20,416 bases of DNA from Didymodactylos carnosus (GCA_905250885.1 CAJNOQ010003392.1:1-20416), one strand, 5' to 3'. Counted from the first letter of the stretch, positions 9,266 through 18,437 are shown. The notes: generated by a model from the sequence alone, not told the origin. Numbers and translations: made by a program.

Positions 9266-9606
9266 AATTGGTTTTGTTAATACGATGCTCTAACACTATA
9301 TATAACCGAAAACTTACGGATGATATATCTACAGTACAGTTCATTTTTCATGATAGTAAATCGCGCAACGGAGAAATACAGTTTTGCATAGCTCGTAGAT
9401 TTTCCTATGCGATGAAGTCCATATCGCCTTTTTATAAGAAAGCTGGATAATAGGTCTCTGTAAAACCTGACCCCCACAAAAACCAAGTCTTTAGTTTTTG
9501 ATGAAAAAACTTTCCAAACCATATAGCCGGATAGAGCAAAGAATGCTGGACAATAATATATCCCCCGGCCGGATAACATATTCGAGATCACCATAATAGC
9601 TGCTAA
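9228..9606 (-). CDS. Tentative two-exon minus-strand model, unknown product
   Basis: A frame open from 9606 to beyond 9318 contains an in-frame ATG at 9594. It can be spliced through a well-formed 70-bp intron, 9317-9248 (GTAAGT...CTCTCTTTTTTAG, with a possible branch site ATTAAC), into six final codons ending at TAG (9228-9230). The translation, rich in aromatic and basic residues, matches no family I know. The model overlaps the last exon of the plus-strand model (8790-9265), so at most one of the two, or a tail-to-tail pair, is real. Confidence 0.22.
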
Positions 9607-11019
9607 ATACAGTTAATAGCTGTAAAATCAAAAGATCTCTGGAGAGTTTTTTGTCGAAAATTCTCACAATCAATATAATATTTGCAATCAGCGTTAAAGA
9701 TTAGCAGTTTCCCCGTGTATCAAATAATCTGTGCAAAGACTTCAAAATAAAAATGTATTTTGCGACGAAGTTTTGATTACATGTGTTGCATTAAAAAAGA
9801 CATGCGGTAAAAAGCCACAATACTCTAAAATAGAGATGTCCTTAAATAATCATAAAAATGTTTGACAAGTTAAAAAAAAGTTAAAATAGTTTTATATGGC
9901 AATTAAGAGTTGAAAGGATTATAAGATGTAAGTACTTATCGAAATTAGAGTTGCTGTGTAAAGTTTGAGCGCAACTCCTAGCTTTGAATAACCCACTTTG
10001 ATTTTACTATGTTCCCGAAGAGAAATCCGGATAAAACGTGGTAAATCACTGTTTCAGCTAGTTCAGGAAAAGCTCTCCAACGAGAGCCGTTTTTTTACTT
10101 AAAAAATTTCCTTTCTTATGTTCTCAGATTAAAAAACTGATATTTTATATACAATGGCAATGACGAAAATCTTTTTATGATCAAAACTGGTTGAAAAAAC
10201 TCCACATAAATTCGTTTGAACAAACGTTTTTTTATAAAAATTGTGCATTATTTGATGCGCAGATTCCAAATACTGCGATTGATTTTGACATAAAAAAACA
10301 TTTTTAGCAGCACTTTCCCTTGTTCTCGCAACTGACTAATTTTACAGTTGAAACTACATGAAATTCTAACATAAATTTCTATTCTTCTGCATATACTATG
10401 ATTTTTAAAGCAAAGAGCAACCTTATATTTAACCTTATATTAAACAGTAAAAGAATTTTACGAAACGGCAGCGTCTCTGTTGACGAATGTGTCTGTATAA
10501 ATAAAGCGAGCTATTTTTTAAATTTGTCTCTGTTCTGATTTAAAGAGCAAAGTGCGCAGAATACACTATGCTTTACAGGGCAGACATCTGACACGTGGGA
10601 TTAAGTCTCTTTTATATCCGAAACGGATCCTAAATGTATTCTTAACTTCAATGTTAGCGCAATATTTAGAATCTGTACACTTTGTATACTTTTTGGCAGG
10701 AACCAGACTGCAGATGGAAAAGCAGAGAACAAGCGTACATTGCATAAAAGAAATCTCATTTACAACATTGCGACAACACAGATAATTAATTTGATCGATC
10801 TAGCACCAAACTCACGGTTTTAGTTCGCGCCCAAGTCTACTTTTGTGCACTTTTGGTGGGAGAATTATAATTAGGACTTCTTTTCAATAATTATGGAAGA
10901 ATTTCCACTTTTTCGCGTTATTTTTGAGAATTTTGAATACGAAAACGTCAAAAACTCAAATAAAATGCAGCTATATAAATTTCAGCTTCGATCGTAGAGA
11001 TTCAGTCTTGTACAGGATA
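9607..11019. other. Long AT-rich stretch without a supported gene
   Basis: The longest frame, plus 10552-10785 (77 codons), shows no domain and no convincing start. No terminal repeats, RNA genes or transposase fragments were recognised. It may contain regulatory sequence or fully decayed repeats. Confidence 0.5.
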
Positions 11020-11099
11020 ATTAACGAAATCCTGCAGACTTTTGCAAAAACTTTATAGAATGTCTATATAAGAAGTATACATCATTATCATTGTCATCT

Positions 11100-11536
11100 T
11101 TATCGGAGAGCGATGCAGCAGACTGCTGATGTTGATTTTGCTTTAGCTCCATCACCATCATTTTTGTTACTGTTATTATTCGTTTTTGTCGCTTGAGCCG
11201 TTTTAGATTTAGCAATATTTTTCGTTGCTGACGTTCGTGCCTGAGAGGCATGGCTGCGGTCGAGCTCGCCGGACGTGCACGTTTGGATGACAGTGAATGA
11301 CGGGAGGGAGCGGTCGTTGAGCTCAGCTCTCTCTCTCGTTTTGAAAAAGAGGATGATGATGGCTGATGGTGACTGTCGGCTGTCAGTCGTGACTGACGCG
11401 CCGACTCATCAATCCGACAATGATAATGACGATGCTGTCGTTGTGATGAAAAATGATGTTTCTGCCGATTGTGGTCGGTAACAGTTCCATATCCGACCGA
11501 TCGATCATACGGAGCTACCCTGATTTCTCGACGATT
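11100..11536 (-). CDS. Long open frame without ATG, disordered-protein composition
   Basis: The minus strand is open for about 145 codons between a TAA near 11537 and a TAA near 11100, with no methionine in it. The translation is rich in Ser, His, Arg, Gln and Asn (for example DRSVGYGTVTDHN, QRQHRHYHCRIDESARQ, QATKTNNNSNKNDGDG), as in an intrinsically disordered region. Upstream of the TAA the same frame continues protein-like back to about 11640 (AEPVWEDRSYSRSSEYWRN), so one nonsense codon or a missed intron may split a longer gene. A second minus frame (11021-11251) overlaps its end. The area is visibly less AT-rich than its surroundings, which supports coding sequence but also makes chance open frames more likely. 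Confidence 0.35.
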
Positions 11537-11652
11537 TTAGTTCGAGTTTGAAAAAACTCTGTCGTTTCGCCAGTATTCAGAGCTACGGCTGTATGAGCGA
11601 TCCTCCCAAACTGGCTCGGCTTTGTCCCTATAGCTATACACAACCTATAGCT

Positions 11653-11698
11653 ACAGACAACCACTGGGTCCTATATATAGGACCCAGTGGTTGTCTGT
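11653..11698. repeat. Perfect 46-bp palindrome
   Basis: The sequence from ACAGACAACC to GGTTGTCTGT is its own reverse complement over 46 bp with no spacer, centred on CTATATATAG. The neighbouring sequence CCTATAGCTA occurs twice just upstream. It interrupts the coding-like minus-strand stretch and creates in-frame stops there. It could be a tiny terminal-repeat insertion, a cruciform-forming site, or a protein-binding site. Confidence 0.9.
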
Positions 11699-11709
11699 CC
11701 TGATTGGGC

Positions 11710-12042
11710 ATCTGAAGCACAGACGTTCGGTGGAGCACCATCGGAGTAAAAAGCCTGCGAGTTTGGCACCTAAAGACCAAAACGCCTACTTCCGTTTTTA
11801 TACAGACGAAAATTACCAGCGGACGTCGTACGGGTTAGTTCAGTGCTAGTCCAGATGACTGGATCAGCGCCTGACCCTTGTATCAGTTGTGCGGCTTGAA
11901 GTGGAGCTGTAGGGCTCCTGGTGTCGATGACAAACACCTCGAGTGCCTTTGGAGCACCCTCGAGTGTCTGTAGACAATGGTGATTGTTGTTGTTGGTTTG
12001 ATGCTGACATGTTGAAGGAAAAATAATGAGAGTAAAAAGCAA
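11710..12042 (-). CDS. Possible 5' part of a gene, product unknown, strand uncertain
   Basis: One minus frame (12042-11770) reads protein-like from about 11980 (LEGAPKALEVFVIDTR, then ADPVIWTSTELTRTTSAG). It stops at a TAG that sits at an acceptor-like CTTTAG, after a donor-like GTAATT about 50 bp earlier. Beyond it another minus frame continues (AFYSDGAPPNVCASDAQSG) until the 46-bp palindrome. A second minus frame starts with an ATG at 12010 (MSASNQQQQSPLSTD). However, a plus-strand frame over 11650-11870 also reads well (KKPASLAPKDQNAYFRFYTD), so the strand is not settled. No family was recognised. I regard this as a decayed or multi-exon gene next to the MITE at 12040. Confidence 0.25.
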
Positions 12043-12341
12043 GGGGGAAAAAGCATACTTCTGTACTTCTCCGTACTTCTTGATACTTCTTCGTACTTCT
12101 TCGTACTTTTTTGTACTTCTCCGTACTTCTTGATACTTCTTCGTACTTCTTCGTACTTCTTCGTACTTTTTTGTACTTCTCCGTACTTCTGAAGTACGAA
12201 GTACGAAATACGGGATTTCGTATTTCGTACTTCAGAAGTACGGAGAAGTACAAAAAAGTACGAAGAAGTACGAAGAAGTATCAAGAAGTACGGAGAAGTA
12301 CCAGAAGTACAGAAGTATGCTTTTTCCCCCTTGGTAAAAAG
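12032..12341. mobile_element. hAT-like MITE with 8-bp target-site duplication
   Basis: The element at 12040-12333 is one large inverted repeat. Its ends are CAAGGGGGAAAAAGCATACT and the exact complement. It is flanked on both sides by GTAAAAAG (12032-12039 and 12334-12341), an exact 8-bp direct repeat abutting the terminal repeats. An 8-bp duplication and ends beginning CA.GG fit the hAT superfamily. The interior consists of TACTTC-type minisatellite units (CGTACTTCT, TTGATACTTCT), with about 50-60-bp higher-order units. The left arm has about one unit more than the right, so the array has expanded on one side. No transposase is present, so it would depend on an enzyme from elsewhere. Frames through it (repeats of EKYKKVRRSTK) are products of the minisatellite, not genes. 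Confidence 0.85.
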
Positions 12342-12544
12342 ACAAATGAATGAACGGTGCATAAACGAGAGGCGGATGACCATTTATCATTCCTTTGTAT
12401 TTTTCTGCACAATGATTCTGAGACCACGAGTCTAGTTTATTTACTCCGTTTGAATCTTGAACTCGATCAGGCGTGTGCTACGCATTTGGCAACAAGATGA
12501 GGGGAGAGGTACCCTTAAGTGCCTAAATTCTGAAGAATCAGTTC

Positions 12545-12600
12545 AGTGATTAAGTGTTACTTCCGTGATTAGGTGCCACTTCGCTGATTAAGTGTACTTG
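12545..12600. repeat. Three imperfect tandem copies of an 18-20-bp unit
   Basis: The unit GTGATTAAGTGTTACTTCC occurs three times in a row with substitutions (GTGATTAGGTGCCACTTCG, CTGATTAAGTGTACTTG). Related TTAAGTGTTACGTTAC sequence recurs inside the neighbouring foldback near 12781-12796 and, inverted, near 13121-13135. This suggests the tandem block belongs to the same repeat family. Confidence 0.55.
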
Positions 12601-12682
12601 AAATTCCACATCGTGATAGAAAATTCAGAATTTTAGTTCAATTCTGTTTTTTTCCTTTGTATATTTCAAAATATAAATTGTA

Positions 12683-13187
12683 TGACCTCTCGAAAAAATA
12701 GTCAGATCGAACTCAAAATTTTACCACCTTAAAGGCGAAAAAGTGCACTTTAAGCGCCTTCAGGTATGTGCACCTTCAAGTTAAGTGTTACGTTACATTT
12801 TTGCCCAGAAGTTTCTGAGATGTTCTTATATATACTTTCCTTCTCGAGATATACGAAAAATGCTGAAAGCCAGTGAAAAAACCCGAAAGATCTGACTTCT
12901 TTTGCGTGATTTTCAGCATTTTTCGTATATCTCGAGAAGGAAAGCATATTTTTCGAAAAAAATAATTTTTATCCTGAGATAGGGTCTGTAGTATCTGTGG
13001 TAAAATTTTGAGCTCGATCAGATCATTTTTTCGAGGGGTCGTAATGTGCCCCGATGAAAACTGGAGTTTTCCAGAAAACCCATATAAGAACATCTCAGAA
13101 ACTTCTGGGCAAAAATATAACGTAACACTTAACTTGAAGATGCACATACCTGAAGGCGCTTAAAGTGAGCTTTTTCGCCTTTGAGGT
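12683..13187. mobile_element. Nested foldback repeat
   Basis: Three inverted pairs are nested or interleaved. Arms 12726-12831 and 13082-13187 (106 bp each, few mismatches) form the outer pair. A perfect 34-bp pair (12835-12868 and 12911-12944) lies inside. In addition, 12683-12727 is an inverted, about 90% similar copy of 12997-13041, which lies inside the element. The outer ends contain ACCT.AAAGGCGAAAAAG. No transposase frame is inside; minus-strand frames crossing the region follow from the symmetry. No clean target duplication was found. A transposase fragment at 13223-13453 lies nearby, but no sequence link between them is shown. Confidence 0.7.
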
Positions 13188-13222
13188 TAAGACTATTGAC
13201 AAAAAGCATTTAAATTGCAATA

Positions 13223-13453
13223 TTAAAAATTTTCGCCGTTTGAAAATCCCTTGTCAGCAAGGAGTCGGATATGGGCTGATATAGGAGAAACGCGCGCCTC
13301 ACGAAGCATCATACTATCGTGAACAGAGCCAATATAGCAGCATTTGAGGAATATGATTTTTCTGCACATAGATACGACTATTATTGTCCCAAAACAATAG
13401 TTTTTGTTGTTTGCCGCTGTAATAGAGTCGTTGATTACGGCCTGAATGAACAT
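13223..13453 (-). pseudogene. DDE transposase fragment, PIF/Harbinger or DDE_Tnp_4 type
   Basis: The 76-codon minus frame contains GSVHDSMMLRE (residues 42-52) followed by LLADKGF (residues 64-70). These match the conserved PGSVHD...RE and LADKG(Y/F) blocks of the DDE_Tnp_4/PIF-Harbinger nuclease, in which the Asp after His is a catalytic metal ligand. A hydrophobic strand with a RKII-type turn precedes the block, as in the family. Only about a quarter of a normal transposase is present. The first DDE aspartate region and the C-terminal glutamate region are missing, and the frame ends at TAA, so this is a dead fragment. Confidence 0.55.
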
Positions 13454-13501
13454 GAAACGATGTCAAGACATAGGATAAAGCTTTATGTTAGGGTGATGTA
13501 A

Positions 13502-14044
13502 AATTTCTCTATATAAGTAGACGATATGAATTTGAATCTGTTAATAAAGTCTTAAATTCTTCCCAATTTATGGTGTGATTAGTATGAAAAATGTGTTTGT
13601 AAATAGCTAGTTGTACGTTTGATTTTAGAATTGATGGAAAATACTGGATCGCGTCGATCTCTTTAACAGTCTCGTCAACGTCTTGTTTGTCCAGTTGAAA
13701 CAGTTTAACAGTCTATTTATTAGCTAGTCTGGAAGATCGTCTCAGATTTGATTCGTCGTGATATGGTGAAATATTATTTCATCTGCTAATATTATTTCAT
13801 TTTTTCTAATGTTTTCTCAACGTCGTTGATTGCGATTTCAGTAAAAGAAATTGAACTATAGAGGGTGTATGATTTGGTTATTCGTTTAAATAAAGATCGG
13901 AAAATAAAGATTTTTGGAAGCACCATGCTATATTAGAGGCCTAGGTGACTATCGAATTATTTTACCTACACAGCTACTATAACAGTCATTACAATTAACA
14001 CCACATATTGCCGAGAGGTAAAACTTTGAAACTACCACAACTAT
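13502..14044. other. Unassigned intergenic sequence
   Basis: No gene, RNA or terminal repeat was recognised. Short frames are interrupted by frequent stops. Confidence 0.5.
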
Positions 14045-14948
14045 GAGTCATTGAAAACTACATTTTCGGACAGAATATAGCCGATTGTATATGTATTCAC
14101 CAGAATTGGCTCGGGGTGCTGCCAGCAGGGAAGCAAAAACATGTTCTGAGCGACAGCAACAAAAAAACATCGATTCGAGCAGAAATCGAATGCACAAAGT
14201 GGGAGTCTTTCTATCGACTCTTTTCACGGAGCAAACGAGTCTACACTTTTCTCTCGCCCTTTTTTTAATTATATTTGAGATGATGAAGAGAAAATGAATT
14301 CTCATTATTGACTTTTTGCAAAGGGTCTTCCAGAAACACATGCATAAAATTAACTAAACTAGAAAGAATATTGAACCTACTCGAATTTTGCATTCTCATG
14401 ACGAAAACTAAGAGAAATTTGATGTTTTTTTGCGAATGTTTTCAAAAAAAAATATGCAAAGGGATGGATATCAATTTTAGACAATTGAGCCTGGCTTTTG
14501 GTCATTTGTATATATAATAAATGGGAACGTTTTAATGTCTAAAAGTGGCATTTTTTAACAGACAGTTAATACCAGCATGCAATGACCGTTTTTGCACTAT
14601 TACTGACTATTAATAGTCAATTCTTTGAACGTTTTCTTTGATTAATATTTTGTATTAGTACTTCAAACATAGTAATTTCCAAAAGTTTTAACATTTTAAA
14701 GTGCCGAACAAAACCGACAATCTCCTACTCTAACTATACCATAAAATCAAACAGGTGGCTTTTCATCATCTCTGAGTGTTTTATTGATTTTTCTTTCTTT
14801 TAATTTCTCTCACTTTCCATCATGCAAAATTCGGGTAGATTCAAATTCTTTCGTTTTTGCTTCCCTACTGGCAGCACCCCGAGCCAATTTTAGAGGATAC
14901 ATATACAATCGACTATCCTCTGTCCGAAAATGTAGTTTTCAATTACTC
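14045..14948. mobile_element. Non-autonomous element with 96-bp terminal inverted repeats
   Basis: The left end 14045-14140 and the right end 14853-14948 are reverse complements with a few mismatches, both starting GAGT.ATTGAAAACTACATT. They enclose about 710 bp without a transposase. TA is found just outside each end (14042-14043 and 14949-14950), but the left side has one extra T, so a TA duplication (Tc1/mariner style) is possible and not clean. The inner frames (14085-14297 and 14308-14517 plus, 14048-14341 minus) have no recognisable product. Confidence 0.75.
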
Positions 14949-15887
14949 TAGTTCTATTTAAAAATTTTACCTATCGACGATATGTATACATTCAAGAAAC
15001 ATTTAAAATTTCAAGTCAAAAAGATTTATTAAAACTGTAAAACCAGATGTCGGTTTAAAGATTATTTTACGACCGACAAGTTCTGTTGGATTTTCTCTGG
15101 AGTAAAGACACAATACCAGAATTGTTACAATCACATCTCGCTTATGGTATTAATTGTAAAATGAGCACAAACTGATTTTTTGCCTAGAAGTTTAAAATCA
15201 GTTTTTAACAGCGCTCGTTTAGCCCTGTTCACCCTTGATTGTTTGAAGTGTGAATAGTGTTCGTCCAGCGAGAAAAGTGGATCACAAACTTTGCATGAAA
15301 CGCTGAGATTTCTGCTGAATGATACAAAATTTTTAATAAAAACTTTCAGATAAATAGTCTACGTGAATCTACCTCTACCCTGAAAATTCTGTCAAGAAAT
15401 ATTAGATGGTTAAAGAGAAAAGTGGGTTAACTGATTTTCCATCAAGCTCGTCATGTATAACTCGAAAAGAAAACATTTTTAGAGAACCATCTTTTGAGTA
15501 TAAGCCAGTTTACATTGTTTCTATATATGGCAAATCGTCCAGCTCGATGAGTGATATCAACTATCTTGGTCTGTCGGACTCTATCATATAATGCAGCGCA
15601 TATTAAATACTTTCTGAAATCATCACACTTTCCGAATGATCTTAGCAAAATTTGTACCTCAGAGGAATGGTAATAGTTAAAAGTCTGGAACTTACGTGGT
15701 TTTTTGTACAAGGAAAGTTTGATTGCTCGAATTCAGTTATCACAACTTAAAATTTCACCTGTTTTCACTCAATAACAATGAGCGACATCCTGTCGGAGAA
15801 GGCAATCCTGGCTTTTGATTTTTTACCGATTATCCGAATTTAAACTCCGATTTTAACAATAAATAGCTCGTACTTTACTCAGGGTTT
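14949..15887. other. Unassigned AT-rich stretch
   Basis: Frames at 15406-15591 (plus) and 15451-15711 (minus) overlap on opposite strands and show no domain. Upstream parts of the LINE remnant at 15888 may lie here, too decayed to read. Confidence 0.5.
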
Positions 15888-16106
15888 TTGAAAAAATCGA
15901 ATTTATTCCGACGTTTGCGTATTGAAGTGCTGCGGCTAACAATTATCTCTGTGAGAAATCGGTGGGATATTTTACCTTCAAATGCCGTTTATTCTCTTTC
16001 TGATCATATCTTTAGGCAGGTAGATTTGGCCTTCAATGTGTATCGTAGGTCGTTATCTCCTTTTCTCTTCGACCTATTTGAACATTTTTCAATCCGATTT
16101 AGTTGA
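15888..16106 (+). pseudogene. Probable C-terminal remnant of a LINE ORF2
   Basis: The 72-codon frame contains ISVRNRWDILPSNAVYSLSD followed by HIFRQVDLAF. This resembles the conserved tail of LINE reverse transcriptase proteins, where RVVN.WN.LP..VV.A.S is followed by a short F+..LD helix. The frame ends at TGA at the right place for such a tail. No reverse transcriptase motif is visible upstream, and the match is short, so I rate it as likely but not certain. The following 100-200 bp contain small hairpins (for example ACAAGTCTTGT) that could be the element's 3' untranslated region. Confidence 0.4.
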
Positions 16107-16594
16107 TATAAGAAAACAGGATTAATGGCTCGATATATGCTAGTGAAGTCCTTGCTCAACAATTTCCTTTATAACCACACTGACTGCAGTCGATAAATAT
16201 TTAGGCAACGGTTGTTAAGAAAACGGTTACCATCCAGCTGACTCTTGCAGAGTCGGGAAATAGTGACCTATACAAGTCTTGTAAGAGTTCAGTAATGCGT
16301 GCACGTTTTGGTTTTGTGTAGTGTCTCATTGATCAATGCTAGATGTTAGAGTTAATATCCTGTGTTGTTTCTTTTCTTTATGAATAGAGTTTCTCATCAT
16401 GTGCCATAGTGCGCCTAGTTTAACTTATTAGGAGGGTGAAAATATGTGTTTGAAAAAAGTTAAACTTACTGCCCGTTTTATGTGTTTTTTAGCCTTGCTT
16501 TTATTTAATAACATCATTAAAAAACAAATTTTAGTAAAATTCCAATAATATCGTAATTTAATCCCATCATAATAAATTCAGAATTATTATTTTA
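16107..16594. other. Unassigned spacer with small hairpins
   Basis: It contains GACTCTTGCAGAGTC and ACAAGTCTTGT hairpins near 16240-16285 and an A/T-rich 3' half. On the minus strand an AATAAA-type signal lies a few bases beyond the stop of the gene ending at 16595. No coding region was recognised. Confidence 0.45.
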
Positions 16595-16825
16595 TTATTT
16601 TTTACTAAATGTGTGCCTAAATTTATTTCTTCTTCTTAAATCATAGGTTCTGTCAACATTATTCATGGGTGTCGGTGGTGGCGTAGTAATCGGAGTGACG
16701 TCGCTATAAGCAGCAATACTGTCGCTTGGACTGGTATCAGTAACGGGTATCGTTAAGCCATTTTGTACGGAAATTGACATAATTACAACAAATATAATTG
16801 ATAATATTATTAATAACGAACGCAT
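16595..16825 (-). CDS. Small putative secreted protein, 76 residues
   Basis: Starting at the ATG at 16825, the product begins MRSLLIILSIIFVVIMSISV. This is a typical signal peptide: a basic residue, a hydrophobic core of about 15 residues, then small or polar residues. The remaining 55 or so residues are Thr/Pro/Ser-rich (SPSDSIAAYSDVTPITTPPP) and end in a basic tail (DLRRRNKFRHTFSKK). The frame is open 13 codons further upstream, but the second Met gives the proper signal peptide. It is a single exon with no cysteines. The dibasic RRR site could be a processing site, as in peptide precursors. No family was recognised. A single transmembrane anchor instead of a cleaved signal is possible. Confidence 0.55.
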   Translation of the reverse strand: MRSLLIILSIIFVVIMSISVQNGLTIPVTDTSPSDSIAAYSDVTPITTPPPTPMNNVDRTYDLRRRNKFRHTFSKK

Positions 16826-16864
16826 TTCTTTCCTGATAGTGAATGAGTTGATGTACAAAAACAA

Positions 16865-17155
16865 GAATTTGATGAAAAATGAATCGACTTTTTATTCTAT
16901 CTCAACGATAGTCAGAAACAATATTAAAAATGTAACATATGATACTCAAGTACCTTATACATTTTCCAATCTTTTGAAGAACCATTTCAAACTAAATGAT
17001 GAATCTATCAATCGAAAGAAGAAAAATATCGTTCTTCAGTAATACAGCTGTCGAAGTCACAAATATTGGTGCTATTAATTAGCAGTAATCATATACTTGT
17101 TTTCACCAATAGAGAGTCACTGCCTAAGCGTCAAAAAAAAAGTTCTAGTATCGCC
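16865..17155. other. Upstream flank of the secreted-protein gene
   Basis: AT-rich sequence with a plus-strand frame (16839-17042) of low complexity that I do not consider coding. It probably carries the promoter of the minus-strand gene. Confidence 0.4.
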
Positions 17156-18086
17156 AAATTATTCATTCATTGAAATAATAACTTTGTAGTTGGAAAAAGC
17201 CAACTTAATATATTATTTACATTAGTATTATTGGAAATTTTTTTGGTACTGTCCTACACTTTACATGGAGGTCTACCGCAAAGGCTAAGACATACCTCAT
17301 TTAAGGCAGCATTTAATTCTGAGTAATAATATGTGATTTAAAAACTTTCAAAAATGGCATCCGAGGGTGACCCGACATTTGGCAGTTTTTACCTCTGTAT
17401 TAAAATAATAAAACAAATATTTTTATATAAAAAGTAAAAACTCCATGATAGGAGAGCAAGCTTGAGTAAGAATCCGAAAATAAGCCTGTTCATATACGTC
17501 AAAATTTTCTCTGATACTTAATACGAAATCAACATGGAAAACTGTCTTTATGATGTAACTTTGGCGAATACTGATTGAATTATGACGTATTCGTTTATCC
17601 CGAACCTGATCTTATAGGAAAAACCCCAACTTCGAATGAGCATATATATCGAGAACGGGAGATTACGTAGTGGGTGTTTAGTTGCTTCGTATACATTGAC
17701 ATTTGCAGAGTTCAGATATACTAATCATGGTGATTGAAAATTGGCACGGACAATACAAAATGTGATGGAGAACGAACAAAAACCGCTAAAACATCGAAAT
17801 TCAACTCAAACATGGCTGTCAGCAGGCTTACAGGAGCGATGTAGAAAACTATAAACTACATTTCTGCATAGAACTAAGGATGAGCTTTCAATGAGGTATG
17901 CCTCAGTTTTTGCGGCAGACCTTCATGTAAAGTGTAGGACAGTATCAGAAGAATTCCCATGGATGCACAATGACCATTTCTGAGCATCCGTTCGTCTAAC
18001 AATGGAAAAAACGCCTTTTTTATATATAATACATTAAGTTGGCTTTTTCCAACTACAAAGTTATTGTTTCAATGAATGAATAATTT
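17156..18086. mobile_element. Non-autonomous element with terminal inverted repeats
   Basis: The outer ends 17156-17215 and about 18025-18086 are reverse complements (AAATTATTCATTCATTGAAA, then a small TTGGAAAAAGCCAA hairpin). Inside them 17244-17302 pairs with 17888-17946 (ACTGTCCTACACTTTACATG...). The right side holds about 75 bp between these blocks that the left side lacks, so the left arm carries a deletion. About 580 bp in the centre have no transposase frame. No clear target duplication was seen. Confidence 0.75.
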
Positions 18087-18183
18087 CTTATCCATGACTA
18101 AGAGTGATCTTCATCACACGTTTAATTTCTATATTTAAAAGAGGAACCGAAAGTAACTGAAACAAATATAAACATTAGACATT

Positions 18184-18277
18184 GATAAGGAATTATTCAT
18201 TTATTGAAATGGTAACTGTAGTTGGAAAAAACCAATTTAATGTATTGTATATAAAGCAGCGTTTTTTCATTGTTACA
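18184..18277 (+). repeat. Third, isolated copy of the terminal repeat
   Basis: This stretch repeats the end sequence of the preceding element in the left-end orientation (GGAATTATTCATTTATTGAA, GTAGTTGGAAAAA.CCAA, then GCGTTTTTTCATTGTTA). It includes the part that the 17156 end has lost. It begins about 98 bp after the right end, and no partner end was found downstream in the window. It marks a second, truncated insertion or a solo end. Confidence 0.7.
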
Positions 18278-18437
18278 GCTACATCGGTTTTTACATTATC
18301 TTATTTAGTCTATTTTGATCAATTTAAAAATGTGAACGAGAAAAAGACGGTTATGTAAATGAATTATTCTACATTTTTTGTTTGTCTACCACTAGTTATA
18401 TAGCACATGAATGAATTATACAAATGAAGGATGATGA

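Noticed and set aside
11275..11481. Plus-strand frame of 68 codons in the less AT-rich island
   Set aside because: The longer minus frame over the same bases is more protein-like; the plus frame has runs of Met and Asp from GAT/ATG-rich sequence. It is kept only as part of the strand uncertainty.
11864..12383. Long frames on both strands coding repeats such as EKYKKVRRSTKKY
   Set aside because: They are translations of the TACTTC minisatellite within the MITE; the same sequence reads open on both strands because of its symmetry.
12788..13147. Minus-strand frame of 119 codons
   Set aside because: It runs through the nested foldback and is palindromic in content; no protein family is visible.
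12721..13189. TTA on both sides of the nested foldback as a Harbinger-type duplication
   Set aside because: The trinucleotides do not lie at equal distance from the arm ends (three bases off), so the match is probably chance.
13319..13501. Plus-strand frame of 60 codons
   Set aside because: It is the complement of the transposase fragment on the minus strand.
17156..18277. Repeated end sequences considered as a CRISPR-like array
   Set aside because: The copies are inverted, diverged and unevenly spaced, and the setting is eukaryotic; they are transposon ends.
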